From positions 1 through 64,000 of the forward strand of contig JAKAFB010000001.1 in the NCBI GenBank assembly GCA_021818105.1: a stretch of DNA of 64,000 nucleotides. The letters run 5' to 3'. The position numbers and the translations under genes are program-made. This DNA comes from Acidobacteriota bacterium (GTDB lineage: Bacteria; Acidobacteriota; Terriglobia; Terriglobales; Acidobacteriaceae). Positions 52,449 through 61,568 of the stretch are shown here, one piece after another; within the stretch, counting starts at the first letter, position 1, and every line of letters starts with the position of its first letter. The notes below the pieces were generated by a model, which saw only the letters and a list, made by a program, of their open reading frames with translations, made no database searches and was not told the origin of the DNA.

Positions 52449-52682
52449 TCAGAACACTAAGACGAGCACGGAAACAGCGTCCAGGAATCCCCAGATAACC
52501 GCCACAACCTGGAAGACCCTTCCCCCATAGAGGACTACCTTCTGCATGCTGGGCAGATGTGCACGCACGGGCGCAGGCACGGGTGCATTGGACAGCTTGT
52601 GGCTGTGCCTGGTCATCAGTTTTCCAAGCTGAAACACGCCCACGAAGAGGAAAACACCCAACAGATACTTGAAAGCCAGCAT
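52449..52682 (-). CDS. 77-aa membrane protein, unknown
   Basis: It starts at ATG 52682, five bases after GGGAGG; the longer track ORF is not supported. Two hydrophobic helices (MLAFKYLLGVFLFVGVFQLG and the C-terminal VVAVIWGFLDAVSVLVLVF) flank a polar Pro-rich middle (NAPVPAPVRAHLPS). I do not recognise a family. It stands alone between the sigma pair and the nucleoside-permease gene. Confidence 0.65.
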   Translation of the reverse strand: MLAFKYLLGVFLFVGVFQLGKLMTRHSHKLSNAPVPAPVRAHLPSMQKVVLYGGRVFQVVAVIWGFLDAVSVLVLVF

Positions 52683-52842
52683 AACGCCCTCCCGGTACAG
52701 CTTGGATTGAACTGCGTGATTCTGCCCTCTATTTAGCAAGCGCCGTGCCAAACACCATCTGGAGGGTAAACTTCGTGGGAACCGTATGTAGATACAGGAT
52801 TTTCCCGTGGGAGAACCCAGGCCGCTGTGCTGAAATGGCTAC

Positions 52843-53928
52843 ATGAATTTCCGACATTATGGCACTTTTTGCCTCTGCGCCGTGTTGTTTTTTCATGCTC
52901 CTTTCATCTCTCAGGGCCAAGCCAGTCCCATATGCCCCCGCGTGGTCATCGTCACCTACTTCGAAATCGGTGCTGACACGGGAGACCGGCCGGGCGAGCT
53001 GCAATTCTGGGTGGAGCGTGACCATCTGGACCGCATCATCGAAGTGCCGGGCATGTCGCGGGCTGTAAGAGCCAACACCAGCGGGACGGAGATCGCTGTT
53101 GTGGTTGGCCCGGGCAACATCAACCCCGCCGTCAACCTGATGGCCCTCGGTGCGGACCCGCGCTTTGATCTGTACCGCGCCTATTGGCTGCTGAACGGTA
53201 TTGCCGGCATTTCTCCCCTGGATGGAACCATCGGTTCCGCCGTCTGGACAGACTTTGTGATCAACGGCGATCTGACCAAGGAGATTGACCCGCGCGAAAA
53301 GCCGGAGGCGTGGCCCGACGGCTTTCTCTCGCTCGACGGTGAAACGCCATCAGCCCCGAAGGGTGGAGCAGGCTGGGAGGATGATGTACGCCAGTGGCAT
53401 AGCGCGGACGCCCATGCCAACCGTCGCGGCAATGTCATCCGGCTCAACTTGCAGCTCATGCAGTGGGCCTATGACCTGACCCGGCAAATGCCGCTCCCCG
53501 AGAACCCTGCCATGCGCACACTACGGTTGCGCTACAAAGGGTTCGAAGGTACCGCACACGGCCCCCGTGTCCAGATAGGTGCGAATCTCGCCACGGAGAT
53601 CTTCTGGCACGGCAGGCTCATGGACGCCTGGGCGCATCGTTGGGTGCAATATGAAACCGATGGCGTAGCCCACCTCGGCACCACCGCCATGAATGATACA
53701 GGAGCCTTGCTCGCCCTCCGTGCGTTAACAGCACAGGGGAAGGCAGACTGGAACAGAGCTTTGCTCCTCCGCACGGCGAGCAACTTCGACATGCCGCCGC
53801 CGGGCATGACAGCCGCCCAAAGTCTGGCGGCGGAGCGCCACGGCGACTACACCGCTTATTTGCCAGCCTTGGAAGCTGCCTATGCTGTCGGGCACCGCGT
53901 CGTGGAGGAATGGCTCAAGCAGCCGTAG
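52843..53928 (+). CDS. purine nucleoside permease (NUP) family protein
   Basis: 361 residues. After a cleavable signal peptide (about 1-28) it matches the NUP family: VVIVTYFEIGADTGDRPGEL near 34-53, VVGPGNINPAVNLMALGADP near 87, YWLLNGIAGISP near 115 and GTTAMNDTGALLALRALT near 280. Despite the name, the family has a nucleoside-phosphorylase-like fold and a secreted or periplasmic form, not a membrane channel. A role in handling extracellular nucleosides is likely. It converges with rluB, 8 bases apart. Confidence 0.88.
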   Translation: MNFRHYGTFCLCAVLFFHAPFISQGQASPICPRVVIVTYFEIGADTGDRPGELQFWVERDHLDRIIEVPGMSRAVRANTSGTEIAVVVGPGNINPAVNLMALGADPRFDLYRAYWLLNGIAGISPLDGTIGSAVWTDFVINGDLTKEIDPREKPEAWPDGFLSLDGETPSAPKGGAGWEDDVRQWHSADAHANRRGNVIRLNLQLMQWAYDLTRQMPLPENPAMRTLRLRYKGFEGTAHGPRVQIGANLATEIFWHGRLMDAWAHRWVQYETDGVAHLGTTAMNDTGALLALRALTAQGKADWNRALLLRTASNFDMPPPGMTAAQSLAAERHGDYTAYLPALEAAYAVGHRVVEEWLKQP

Positions 53929-53936
53929 AGCAGCGA

Positions 53937-55499
53937 TTACGGTCGGCTGCGTCTTCCCCCGCCCGGTTTGCCGCCCGGCCGCGAACCGCCTCCGGGCCTG
54001 CCTTGAAAGCCGGATTTCGGCTTTGAGAATCCGCCCGGCTTTGCGCCTATCCCCGGCTTGCCGCGCCCACCGGGAGCCGGTTTGCTGCCCGTGCCGGCTT
54101 TGCCTTTGCCCTTCCACTCCGGCCGGGCGCTGCCTTTGCCAGCAGGCCGTGGACCTAAGCTCTTCCCGCGGCCTTTTTCACCGCTTCGCCCGCCAGGGCC
54201 TTTGCTGAATCGGGCAGGGCGTTCTTCGCGCCTGCCATAACCTGTTTGCTCCTCGCGAGGCCTGAAGGGTTTGCGCTCGCGCTCTTCGCGGCTGACTTCT
54301 TCTTCTCTGCGCCGTGGTCTTTCGCCGCGCGCCGCCCGTTCAAAGCGAGGCTTCTCATGCCGGACAAAGCCGCCACGCTCCTCGCGAGGCCTGAAGGGTT
54401 TGCGCTCTTCACCGCGCTCAGGACGCCTTCCCGCCTTGCGCGCAGGCGCTCTTTCTGGTTCTCCCTTGCGCTCGGGGGGCCGTCCTCGCTGCCCGAAGCG
54501 GCCGCCAAGCCGAGTTCCCGGCTCGTGGCTTACCGCGCGTCCGGCTTCCTTGGGCAAGTGGCGCGCCGCCTTCTGGCGTCGTGGCTTCAACTTTCCCTCG
54601 GCTGCCATGCGCAGCGCCGCTACTTCCTCAGGGGCCAGCTCCCGCATCTTACCCGGCTCAACATCCAGCACCAGAGGCCCGTAGCCAACCCTGCGAATCT
54701 TCTCCACGTAGTGGCCAACCTCTTCAAACATCTTCCGCAGTTCGCGATTGCGGCCTTCGATCAGCACCACTTCATACCATGGATTCTCCCCCTGCCGCAC
54801 CTGGCGAATGCGCGCCGGAGCCGTACGCACCTGGCCCTCGCCTGGCTTGCCACGCTGGATCGAGACGCCTTGACGCAGCGTATCGAGCGCCTCTTCGCTC
54901 GGCTGCCCGCTCACCTTCACCAGATAGGTCTTCTCCACGCCGGAGGCTGCTCGCGTCAGCTTGTTGGCCAGTTCGCCGTCGTTGGTCACCAGCAGCAAAC
55001 CTTCGCTCAGGTAGTCCAGCCGGCCCACCGGATATAGCCGCTCACCCATCTTGGAGAAAAACTCCATCACCGTCGGTCTTCCCTCGGGATCCTTCACCGT
55101 TGTCACGTAGCCCTTGGGCTTATTCAACATGAAGTACCGCAGCCGCTCGGCCCCTTGCAACAGCTTGCCGTCCACGCGGATGTGGTCGCGCAGTGGGTCT
55201 GCCTTTGTGCCCAGTTCGGTGACGGTCTGTCCGTTCACCTGCACGCGTCCTTCTTTGATGAGCTCTTCCGCATGCCGTCGGCTGGCCACGCCGGCCTGCG
55301 CCAGAATCTTCTGCAGCCGTTCGAGTTTCGGCGCGGGCAGTTGCTCGACCTCTGCCTCTGCTTCTTCTATCTCTTCGTCGCGTGCGGCACCGACTTCCGG
55401 CGCGGGCTCTTCTTGGAATTGCTCTCGACCCTCGTCCTGTTGGATCACTTCGGGTTCCCTGGATTCAGGCTGGCCATCGGGATGGTCTTCGTCATGCAT
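53937..55499 (-). CDS. rluB: 23S rRNA pseudouridine synthase (RluB/E/F type) with long basic tail
   Basis: 520 residues from ATG 55499, overlapping scpB by 8 bases. An acidic N-terminal linker (about 1-55) is followed by an S4 RNA-binding domain (LERLQKILAQAGVASRRHAE near 58-77). The catalytic domain comes next, with VGRLDYLSEGLLLVTNDGEL near 157 (catalytic Asp in RLD) and EGRNRELRKMFEEVGH near 248. From about 300 on, roughly 220 residues of Arg/Lys/Gly/Pro/Glu-rich low-complexity tail extend the protein to twice the usual size. It includes two copies of RKPFRPREE, encoded by an exact 31-bp repeat (54248 and 54377). The tail probably binds RNA or ribosomes. Confidence 0.9.
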   Translation of the reverse strand: MHDEDHPDGQPESREPEVIQQDEGREQFQEEPAPEVGAARDEEIEEAEAEVEQLPAPKLERLQKILAQAGVASRRHAEELIKEGRVQVNGQTVTELGTKADPLRDHIRVDGKLLQGAERLRYFMLNKPKGYVTTVKDPEGRPTVMEFFSKMGERLYPVGRLDYLSEGLLLVTNDGELANKLTRAASGVEKTYLVKVSGQPSEEALDTLRQGVSIQRGKPGEGQVRTAPARIRQVRQGENPWYEVVLIEGRNRELRKMFEEVGHYVEKIRRVGYGPLVLDVEPGKMRELAPEEVAALRMAAEGKLKPRRQKAARHLPKEAGRAVSHEPGTRLGGRFGQRGRPPERKGEPERAPARKAGRRPERGEERKPFRPREERGGFVRHEKPRFERAARGERPRRREEEVSREERERKPFRPREEQTGYGRREERPARFSKGPGGRSGEKGRGKSLGPRPAGKGSARPEWKGKGKAGTGSKPAPGGRGKPGIGAKPGGFSKPKSGFQGRPGGGSRPGGKPGGGRRSRP

Positions 55500-56592
55500 G
55501 GGGAGGCGTCTCGATCTCTGCCTGCTCTTCTGCGTTGGGCTCGGCAGGCGCGGCCTCTTCGCTGGGTGGTTCCGTTGCAGAACTGGCCTCGGCGGCCTCT
55601 TCGGACGCTGAAGCATCTGGGGTTGTAGATTCTTCGGCCCTCGCTTCGCCCTCTTCCAGTGTGCTCTCGCTCAGCTCCGGTTCGTCGCCGGCTGGCAGCT
55701 CAGTCACTGCCGGCTCTTCTTCGCTGGGGCCTTCGCTCAGCTCCATCGCCGCCATCTTTTCAAACTCCTCCATCGACGGCAGCTCGCTGAGATCCTTAAG
55801 GCCGAAGCGCATCAGGAATTCCTTGGTCGTCTTGTAGAGGATGGGCCGGCCAATCACCTGTTTACGGCCCGCTGTCGCAATCAGCTTGCGGCTCAGCAGC
55901 GAGCCCAACACGCCGCTGGATTCAACCCCGCGAATCTCATTTACCTCCGGTGCGGTCACAGGCTGCTTGTAGGCAATCACCGCCAGAGTCTCCAGTGCCG
56001 GTAACGACAGCTTAAGTGGTGGTTTCTGGCTCTTGATGAACAGGCGCACCGCGTCGTGGCACTCCGGCTTGGTTGCCATGCGATAACCGCCGGCAATCTC
56101 GCGGATTTCCACACCGTGGTCGTCGGATGCATGGGTTGCAATCAGTTCGTCGAGCAATTGACGCAGGATGGCCCTCACTTCGCGGTCGCGCTGCTTTGCC
56201 TCGCGTTTGGCTCCGGCTTCCGCATCTTCCGGACCTTCCCCGCTGACCTCGAGCGCAGCAACCACATCCACCGGATCAGCTTGTAAGGCCGCTTCGGCCG
56301 GCGCTATGGCTTCCGCAATCAATGCCGGTGCGGCCACCTCGGCAGAGTGGGCGTTTCCGCCCACGGTTTCTGAGGCGTAGACAGCCGGGGTCTGTTCCAG
56401 ACCCAGATAGTCCAGCTCCTCGTCCAGCAGCGGCGCGGGGTCAGATGCTTCTCCGCGTGTAGCGGCTGCGACGGTTTCCTGTTCGGCCTTCCACTCCAGC
56501 GCTTCAGCGGCAAACAAGGCGGCGAGCTGGGTCAGGGTGACCGGCTCTTCTGCGGCGTAAATAACGGCTTCCAGCTTGGCTTTCAGACTCAT
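55492..56592 (-). CDS. scpB: segregation and condensation protein B
   Basis: 366 residues against about 190 for a typical ScpB. The winged-helix core is recognisable: LKAKLEAVIYAAEEPVTLTQ at the start, then EIAGGYRMATKPE near 160 and LPALETLAVIAYKQPVTAPE near 195-214, followed by IRGVESSGVLGSLLSRKLI. A 95-residue Ala/Glu-rich insert (about 40-140) splits the first winged helix, and an acidic tail of about 85 residues (EE-, SE-rich) ends the protein. ScpB joins ScpA and SMC in chromosome compaction. Such insertions seem common in this group. Confidence 0.93.
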   Translation of the reverse strand: MSLKAKLEAVIYAAEEPVTLTQLAALFAAEALEWKAEQETVAAATRGEASDPAPLLDEELDYLGLEQTPAVYASETVGGNAHSAEVAAPALIAEAIAPAEAALQADPVDVVAALEVSGEGPEDAEAGAKREAKQRDREVRAILRQLLDELIATHASDDHGVEIREIAGGYRMATKPECHDAVRLFIKSQKPPLKLSLPALETLAVIAYKQPVTAPEVNEIRGVESSGVLGSLLSRKLIATAGRKQVIGRPILYKTTKEFLMRFGLKDLSELPSMEEFEKMAAMELSEGPSEEEPAVTELPAGDEPELSESTLEEGEARAEESTTPDASASEEAAEASSATEPPSEEAAPAEPNAEEQAEIETPPHA

Positions 56593-56764
56593 GCGGCAAT
56601 TCAGTACCTAGAGTATGGTACCGGAAGAGACGCCCCATAGGTGAGAACCACCCAAACGCCTCCAAATGGCGTCTGTTTGCATGCAACCGGCAGAAGAATC
56701 AACGGTTTGCTGATCTCTTGCAGTTGTCCGGCCCAGCGCGGCGGGGTGGAAAACCCGTCTTTTT

Positions 56765-58384
56765 TCAGGAGAACTGGCGGAAAAGCCAATAAAGCGCACC
56801 AGATAGCAGTGCCGCAGCCGGCAGCGTGAAGACCCATCCGGCAGCAATATTCCGGATGGTCGAAAGCCTGAGACCACTGCCGTTGGCGGCCATGGTACCT
56901 GCCACGCCGGAGCTCAGGATGTGCGTCGTACTTACCGGGAGTCCAAACTTATCCGCGGCAAAAATGGTGCCCATGGCCACCAGACCAGCGCTGGCGCCCT
57001 GTGCATAATTCAGGTGCTCCTTGCCAATCCGTTCACCCACTGTGACCACGATTCGCTTCCAGCCCACCATCGTGCCCAGGCCAAGCGCCAGAGCCACGGC
57101 CACTTTTACCCAGTTGGGGATGAATCGCGTGGACCGGTCGAGTTCCATTCGATAGCGCCGCAGGCCTGTCCGCTCCTGAGCCGTAAACGTTGCAGGATGC
57201 CTCTTTCCCAGCAGTCGTAGCGCCTCGCTGGTCACATACATATCATTGCGAAGGTCGGCCTGGCTGTCCGCTGGCGCGGATTGCAGGTTACTGTAAGGTG
57301 CCAGTTCACCCGCCACGTGCGCTACCAGTTGCCGGAGCGCCGGCAGCGTATCCTGCTGCATCGCATGCGATCGGATGTAAGCTTCAACCGTACCTCGCGG
57401 ATCGGCTTGCTTCGTTTCTTGTGGGCTTGCATGGCGGTCAAGGATGTCCATGACCCGCTGCGAATCGGCGAGGAGAGCCTGCAGATCTGCCTGGCCCAGA
57501 GTATGGTTCAGTGCATAGGCAGTGGGCACTGTGCCGATGAGGATGAGCATGATGAGGCCCATGCCCTTTTGCCCGTCATTGGAGCCGTGAAAGAAGCTCA
57601 CGCCGGTGCAGCTGAGAATCATCAGCAGGCGGATAGGCATCGGTGGCGGCTGGTTGTTCCGAGGAGCCTCGTAGAGCATGGGGTAGCGAACCAGACGATT
57701 GGAGATCAGAATCAGCACGCCGGCTAGCACAAAACCAACCAGCGGAGAAATGAACAGCGCCTTCAGAACCTTGATGGCTTGATCCCAATCCAGTCCAGAG
57801 TCGACCGCATGCGGTGTGAGCAGGAAGTTTGCCAGCCCCACGCCGATAATCGAGCCCACCAGCGTGTGTGAACTCGACGCCGGCAGACCGAACCACCATG
57901 TGCCGAGGTTCCATAGGATCGCTGCAATCAGCAGCGCGAACACCATGGAGAAGCCCGCTCCTGAACTGACCTGCAAAATCAGGTCCACAGGCAGCAAGGC
58001 AATTACCGCATAAGCAACGGCGCCCGTGGAGAAAAGCACCCCCGCCAGATTGCAGATGCCCGACAGTACCACCGCAGCGCCCGGCTCAAGGGAGTGGGTA
58101 TAAATTACCGTCGCTACTGCATTGGCCGTGTCATGGAATCCATTCACGAACTCGAATCCGAGTGCAATCACCAGTGCAAGTCCCAGCATCAGGTAGGGCG
58201 AGTAACTCGTCACTGAGGCTGAGTTCAGATCGCGACTCAGATGGAACACAATGTAGGCCAGGCTGGTGGCCAGCGCCAGGCTAAACAGGAAGATCCCTGT
58301 CTTGCTGGGTGTCTTCTTCATTTTGCGGTCAAGAAGCGTTCCGCGTTCAGTGAGTGCTTCCGCTGCCGTTGCCATGTCGGCCAT
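56765..58384 (-). CDS. pit: PiT-family inorganic phosphate transporter
   Basis: 539 residues with about ten membrane helices. The duplicated PiT signatures are GFEFVNGFHDTANAVATVIY near 75-95 and, in the second half, LGTMVGWKRIVVTVGERIGK near 435 and GLPVSTTHILSSGVAGTM near 475. Between the halves lies a cytoplasmic insert of about 140 residues (AYIRSHAMQQDTLPALRQL). It imports metal-phosphate with protons at the inner membrane. It sits between scpA and scpB, in the same direction, after a gap of about 300 bases. Confidence 0.95.
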   Translation of the reverse strand: MADMATAAEALTERGTLLDRKMKKTPSKTGIFLFSLALATSLAYIVFHLSRDLNSASVTSYSPYLMLGLALVIALGFEFVNGFHDTANAVATVIYTHSLEPGAAVVLSGICNLAGVLFSTGAVAYAVIALLPVDLILQVSSGAGFSMVFALLIAAILWNLGTWWFGLPASSSHTLVGSIIGVGLANFLLTPHAVDSGLDWDQAIKVLKALFISPLVGFVLAGVLILISNRLVRYPMLYEAPRNNQPPPMPIRLLMILSCTGVSFFHGSNDGQKGMGLIMLILIGTVPTAYALNHTLGQADLQALLADSQRVMDILDRHASPQETKQADPRGTVEAYIRSHAMQQDTLPALRQLVAHVAGELAPYSNLQSAPADSQADLRNDMYVTSEALRLLGKRHPATFTAQERTGLRRYRMELDRSTRFIPNWVKVAVALALGLGTMVGWKRIVVTVGERIGKEHLNYAQGASAGLVAMGTIFAADKFGLPVSTTHILSSGVAGTMAANGSGLRLSTIRNIAAGWVFTLPAAALLSGALYWLFRQFS

Positions 58385-58689
58385 CAGAAATCTCCCTGCC
58401 AGTACGTGCCGAAAGCTGCGCCTGCCATGCTGCGCGCTGCGCGATCAGCAATGGGAACACGAAGGATGAAAATTGGGAGGGATTCGGTGCGGGATGAAGA
58501 GAAACCACGCAAGAACGCTTGCATAAAACCCCAACAACCACTGCAATACAACGTAATACATACAGCGAGTCTGGGGAGGGACTCTTCTGCCGCCATTTTA
58601 CACGCCCTAGGCCGGAAACATGCAATGAACTTGACCGGTGTCGAATTGTTGTTCCATTGCACCCCAAAGCGGCCGGCTTGCCGGCTGCT
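58385..58689. other. intergenic region between scpA and pit
   Basis: Just over 300 bases with no supported gene; ORFs on both strands are shadows. It probably contains the pit promoter and the end of the trpS-scpA transcript. No clear hairpin terminator was found. Confidence 0.4.
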
Positions 58690-59664
58690 TTAGCGCCAGT
58701 CGTCTCCGGCCTTCGCGCTTCCTTCATTCATCACAGTGTCAAAGGCCACGCTCTTTTTGATGAAGATCTCGCTGAAGGTGCGGTCCTGCCGCAGAAGAAT
58801 CGCCTGCATGCGCACCAGTTCCAGCAGCGCAAGGAACATCGCCACCAGTGCGCGTTCTGAGCGGGTGTGGCTCAGCATGCGATGCAGCGCCACCGGCTTG
58901 TCTTCCATCGCCAGCCTGCGTCCCAGAAACTGGATCATCTGGCCCACGGTAATGGAGTCATCCTGTACATCGAAGACCGGACGCTTGCGGGCGCGCTCCA
59001 GAATTTCGCGGAAGATGCGCACCAGATCCACCGTGTCGGCGGCAATTTCCGGCTCCGCCGCCACATCGTCCTTGAACTCGCGTATCCCGGGATTGGTCCA
59101 CGTGGCGGCTTCAAGCATCTGCTTCTGTTGCAGCATCTGCGCGGCGTTCTTAAAACGTTCGTGTTCCAGCAGCCGCTCCACCAGCTCGCGACGCGGATCC
59201 TCGGCAGCTTCCTCCAGCCCCGTAGAGCTCCGCGGCAGCAGCATCTTGCTCTTGATGTGAATCAAAAGCGATGCCGTGTAAATAAACTCCGCCGCCACGT
59301 CCACGTCGCTGGCCTTCAGTTGATTCACATACGCCAGAAACTGAGCCGTAATCTTAGCAATCGGTATGTCGTAAATGTCGATGTCCTGCTTGCGGATCAA
59401 GTCCAGCAGCAGGTCCAGTGGGCCGTCATACACCTGGCCCACGGTGATGGAGAATGGCGACTCGTCCGTCTCCTCCTCGGCCCGCCTAGGCTTTGCCGCA
59501 GCCGCCTTCGCGGGCTTGTCCTGCGGCACGGGCGGCGGCACCAGCACCAGCGGTGGCGCCACGACGTGCTCGCCTGCTTCCGCCGCGGCAGTTGTCTCGG
59601 GTGCCTCCCCCTGGTCCTTCGAGTTGGGAATCTGATCGTCCAAATTTGTTTCTCGCTGATCCAT
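58690..59664 (-). CDS. scpA: segregation and condensation protein A
   Basis: 324 residues; the first 70 are a Pro/Ala-rich leader absent from most ScpA proteins. The kleisin core begins FSITVGQVYDGPLDLLLDLI near 76, continues IDIYDIPIAKITAQFLAYVN near 98 and IHIKSKMLLPRS near 135, and ends with the winged-helix part (SERALVAMFLALLELVRMQAILLRQ near 270). It bridges the SMC heads with ScpB. It starts 6 bases after the trpS stop and is likely co-transcribed with it. Confidence 0.95.
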   Translation of the reverse strand: MDQRETNLDDQIPNSKDQGEAPETTAAAEAGEHVVAPPLVLVPPPVPQDKPAKAAAAKPRRAEEETDESPFSITVGQVYDGPLDLLLDLIRKQDIDIYDIPIAKITAQFLAYVNQLKASDVDVAAEFIYTASLLIHIKSKMLLPRSSTGLEEAAEDPRRELVERLLEHERFKNAAQMLQQKQMLEAATWTNPGIREFKDDVAAEPEIAADTVDLVRIFREILERARKRPVFDVQDDSITVGQMIQFLGRRLAMEDKPVALHRMLSHTRSERALVAMFLALLELVRMQAILLRQDRTFSEIFIKKSVAFDTVMNEGSAKAGDDWR

Positions 59665-59670
59665 GCCGCG

Positions 59671-60705
59671 TTACCGTCCCGTATCGCCGGTGAGCGTCAT
59701 CTTCATTGCGGCATGCACCTCATCCATCGTTTGCTGCGCGCGGGCGCGGGCCCGGCTTGAGCCCTCATGAAGAATTTCAAGCACCTGCGGCTCGGTAAAG
59801 CCGGCGCGCCGCTCCTGGATCGGATTCAGCACCTGCACCAGCGCATCGGCCGCCCAGCCTTTGCATTCAATGCAACCAATGCCCGCCGATCGGCAGCCAT
59901 CGTACACCTTGGCCAGCGTCGCGGGAGTGGAAAAAACCTTGTGCAAATCGCCCACAGGGCACTTGTCAGGGTCGCCCTTGTCCGTGCGGCGGATGCGCGC
60001 GGGGTCCGTGACCATGGTCTTCAGCTTCTGGCGCACCACCGGTTCCGGATCGGTCATCTGGATGGTGTTGCCGTAGCTCTTGGACATCTTGCGGCCGTCC
60101 GTGCCGGGCAGCTTGGGGGATGGCGTGAGGAGCACCTTGGGCTCCGGCAGTACCTCCTGCTCGCCGAGCTTATAGAACTGGTTGAATCTCCGCGCTATTT
60201 CGCGGGTCAGCTCCACATGCGCCTGCTGGTCCTGTCCCACGGGCACAAACTGCGGCTGATACAGAAGAATGTCTGACGCCATCAGCACCGGGTAGCCTAG
60301 AAAACCGTAGGTTGTCAGGTCCTTCTGGGCCAGGTTTTCGATCATCTCTTTGTAGCTGGGCACACGCTCCAGCCAGCCAAGCGGCGTAATCATCCCCAGC
60401 AGCAGCGGCAGTTCATAGTGCTGCTTGACCTGGCTCTGCACAAAAATGGTGCAGTTCTCCGGATTCAACCCGGCACCTAGAAAATCCAGCGCCACTTCCA
60501 GCGTGTTGGTCGCAACCTGTGAGGTGTCTGCGTAGTCAGTCGTAAGCGCATGCAGGTCCGCGATGAAGAAGTAGCACTCATACTGCTCCTGCAATTTGAC
60601 CCAGTTGGCCAGGGCGCCCATAAAGTTGCCCAGATGCAGCTTGCCGGTGGGACGCATGCCGCTCAAAACGCGCGGGCGGGAAGATGAAGTCGCTTGTTCA
60701 GGCAT
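59671..60705 (-). CDS. trpS: tryptophanyl-tRNA synthetase
   Basis: 344 residues from ATG 60705 (MPEQATSSSRPRVLSGMRPTG). Class I signatures are PTGKLHLGNFMGALANW near 19-35 (HIGH-like) and GRKMSKSYGNTIQM near 200 (KMSKS). DLHALTTDY near 50 and YPVLMASDILLYQPQFVPVGQDQ near 130-152 are TrpRS landmarks. It charges tRNA-Trp. Length and motifs are normal. The track start adds 14 unlikely residues. Confidence 0.97.
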   Translation of the reverse strand: MPEQATSSSRPRVLSGMRPTGKLHLGNFMGALANWVKLQEQYECYFFIADLHALTTDYADTSQVATNTLEVALDFLGAGLNPENCTIFVQSQVKQHYELPLLLGMITPLGWLERVPSYKEMIENLAQKDLTTYGFLGYPVLMASDILLYQPQFVPVGQDQQAHVELTREIARRFNQFYKLGEQEVLPEPKVLLTPSPKLPGTDGRKMSKSYGNTIQMTDPEPVVRQKLKTMVTDPARIRRTDKGDPDKCPVGDLHKVFSTPATLAKVYDGCRSAGIGCIECKGWAADALVQVLNPIQERRAGFTEPQVLEILHEGSSRARARAQQTMDEVHAAMKMTLTGDTGR

Positions 60706-60810
60706 TGTGCTTTCAATTCCGGAGTGATGCCAAAGGTATGCAGCCACCGTAGAAGCTGTGCTCGCAGGAGGGCTTTCCCTATTGTACCGGGAGGGCGTCC
60801 GATAATGCCG

Positions 60811-61530
60811 TTACACGTGGCTCAGGACAAAGTAGACCATTGCCAGTGCCGGCCCCAGCAGCAGACGCAGGACAAAGCCCCCCACAAAGATCATCAGCAG
60901 GTATCCCACCCATCCGCCCAGCCGGTCATAGGTCTGCACCGCGTTGTACGGCAGCAGATTGCGCAGTACGTGGCTTCCGTCCAGCGGGGGAATCGGCAGC
61001 AGATTGAAGAAGAAAAGAGACAGGTTGATAAGAATCGCCAGCGTGCACAGCAGCACGATTGGCTGCGGTGTGATGGGGCTGCCCGGACTCAGGGCTGCCA
61101 GGAACGAAGACATCACAACCATGTGCCCATTGGGCAGTACAAACGCCATCACGATCATCACCAGCATGGCTGCGACCACAAGGACGAGGTTCGAAACCGG
61201 GCCGGCCAGCGTCACCAGATTCTCATCGCGCACAATCCTGCGGAAGTTGCGCGTAATCACCGGCGTGGGCTTTGCCCAGCCCACCAGGATGCCGCCGATG
61301 CCCAGCCCGAGCAGCGGCCCGAAGATCATCAGCGCGGGAAACAGCAGCGTGCCCACCGGATCAATGTGATACATCGGGTTCAGCGTGATGCGGCCTTCCA
61401 GCCGGGCCGTCTGGTCACCCAGCATGGAAGCCGTCCACGCATGTGCGCACTCATGAAAACTGAGCGAGAAAATCAGCAGAACAAATTCGAACAGTGCGAT
61501 AACAAACGCAGCAGATTGCAAATTCAACAC
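60811..61530 (-). CDS. site-2-protease-like M50 metalloprotease
   Basis: 239 residues with about six membrane helices; GTG start. LSFHECAHAWTASMLGD near 23-39 contains the HExxH zinc motif, GPVSNLVLVVAAML near 110 is the conserved GPxxN loop, and FNLLPIPPLDGSHVLRN near 180 carries the third ligand Asp. It is a small Rip/SpoIVFB-like intramembrane protease without PDZ domains. The substrate is unknown. It follows the acyltransferase in the same direction, 38 bases apart. Confidence 0.92.
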   Translation of the reverse strand: MLNLQSAAFVIALFEFVLLIFSLSFHECAHAWTASMLGDQTARLEGRITLNPMYHIDPVGTLLFPALMIFGPLLGLGIGGILVGWAKPTPVITRNFRRIVRDENLVTLAGPVSNLVLVVAAMLVMIVMAFVLPNGHMVVMSSFLAALSPGSPITPQPIVLLCTLAILINLSLFFFNLLPIPPLDGSHVLRNLLPYNAVQTYDRLGGWVGYLLMIFVGGFVLRLLLGPALAMVYFVLSHV

Positions 61531-61568
61531 TCCACGGGGTCAGGTTAGCATGGCCGCTGCGGCGCGGC

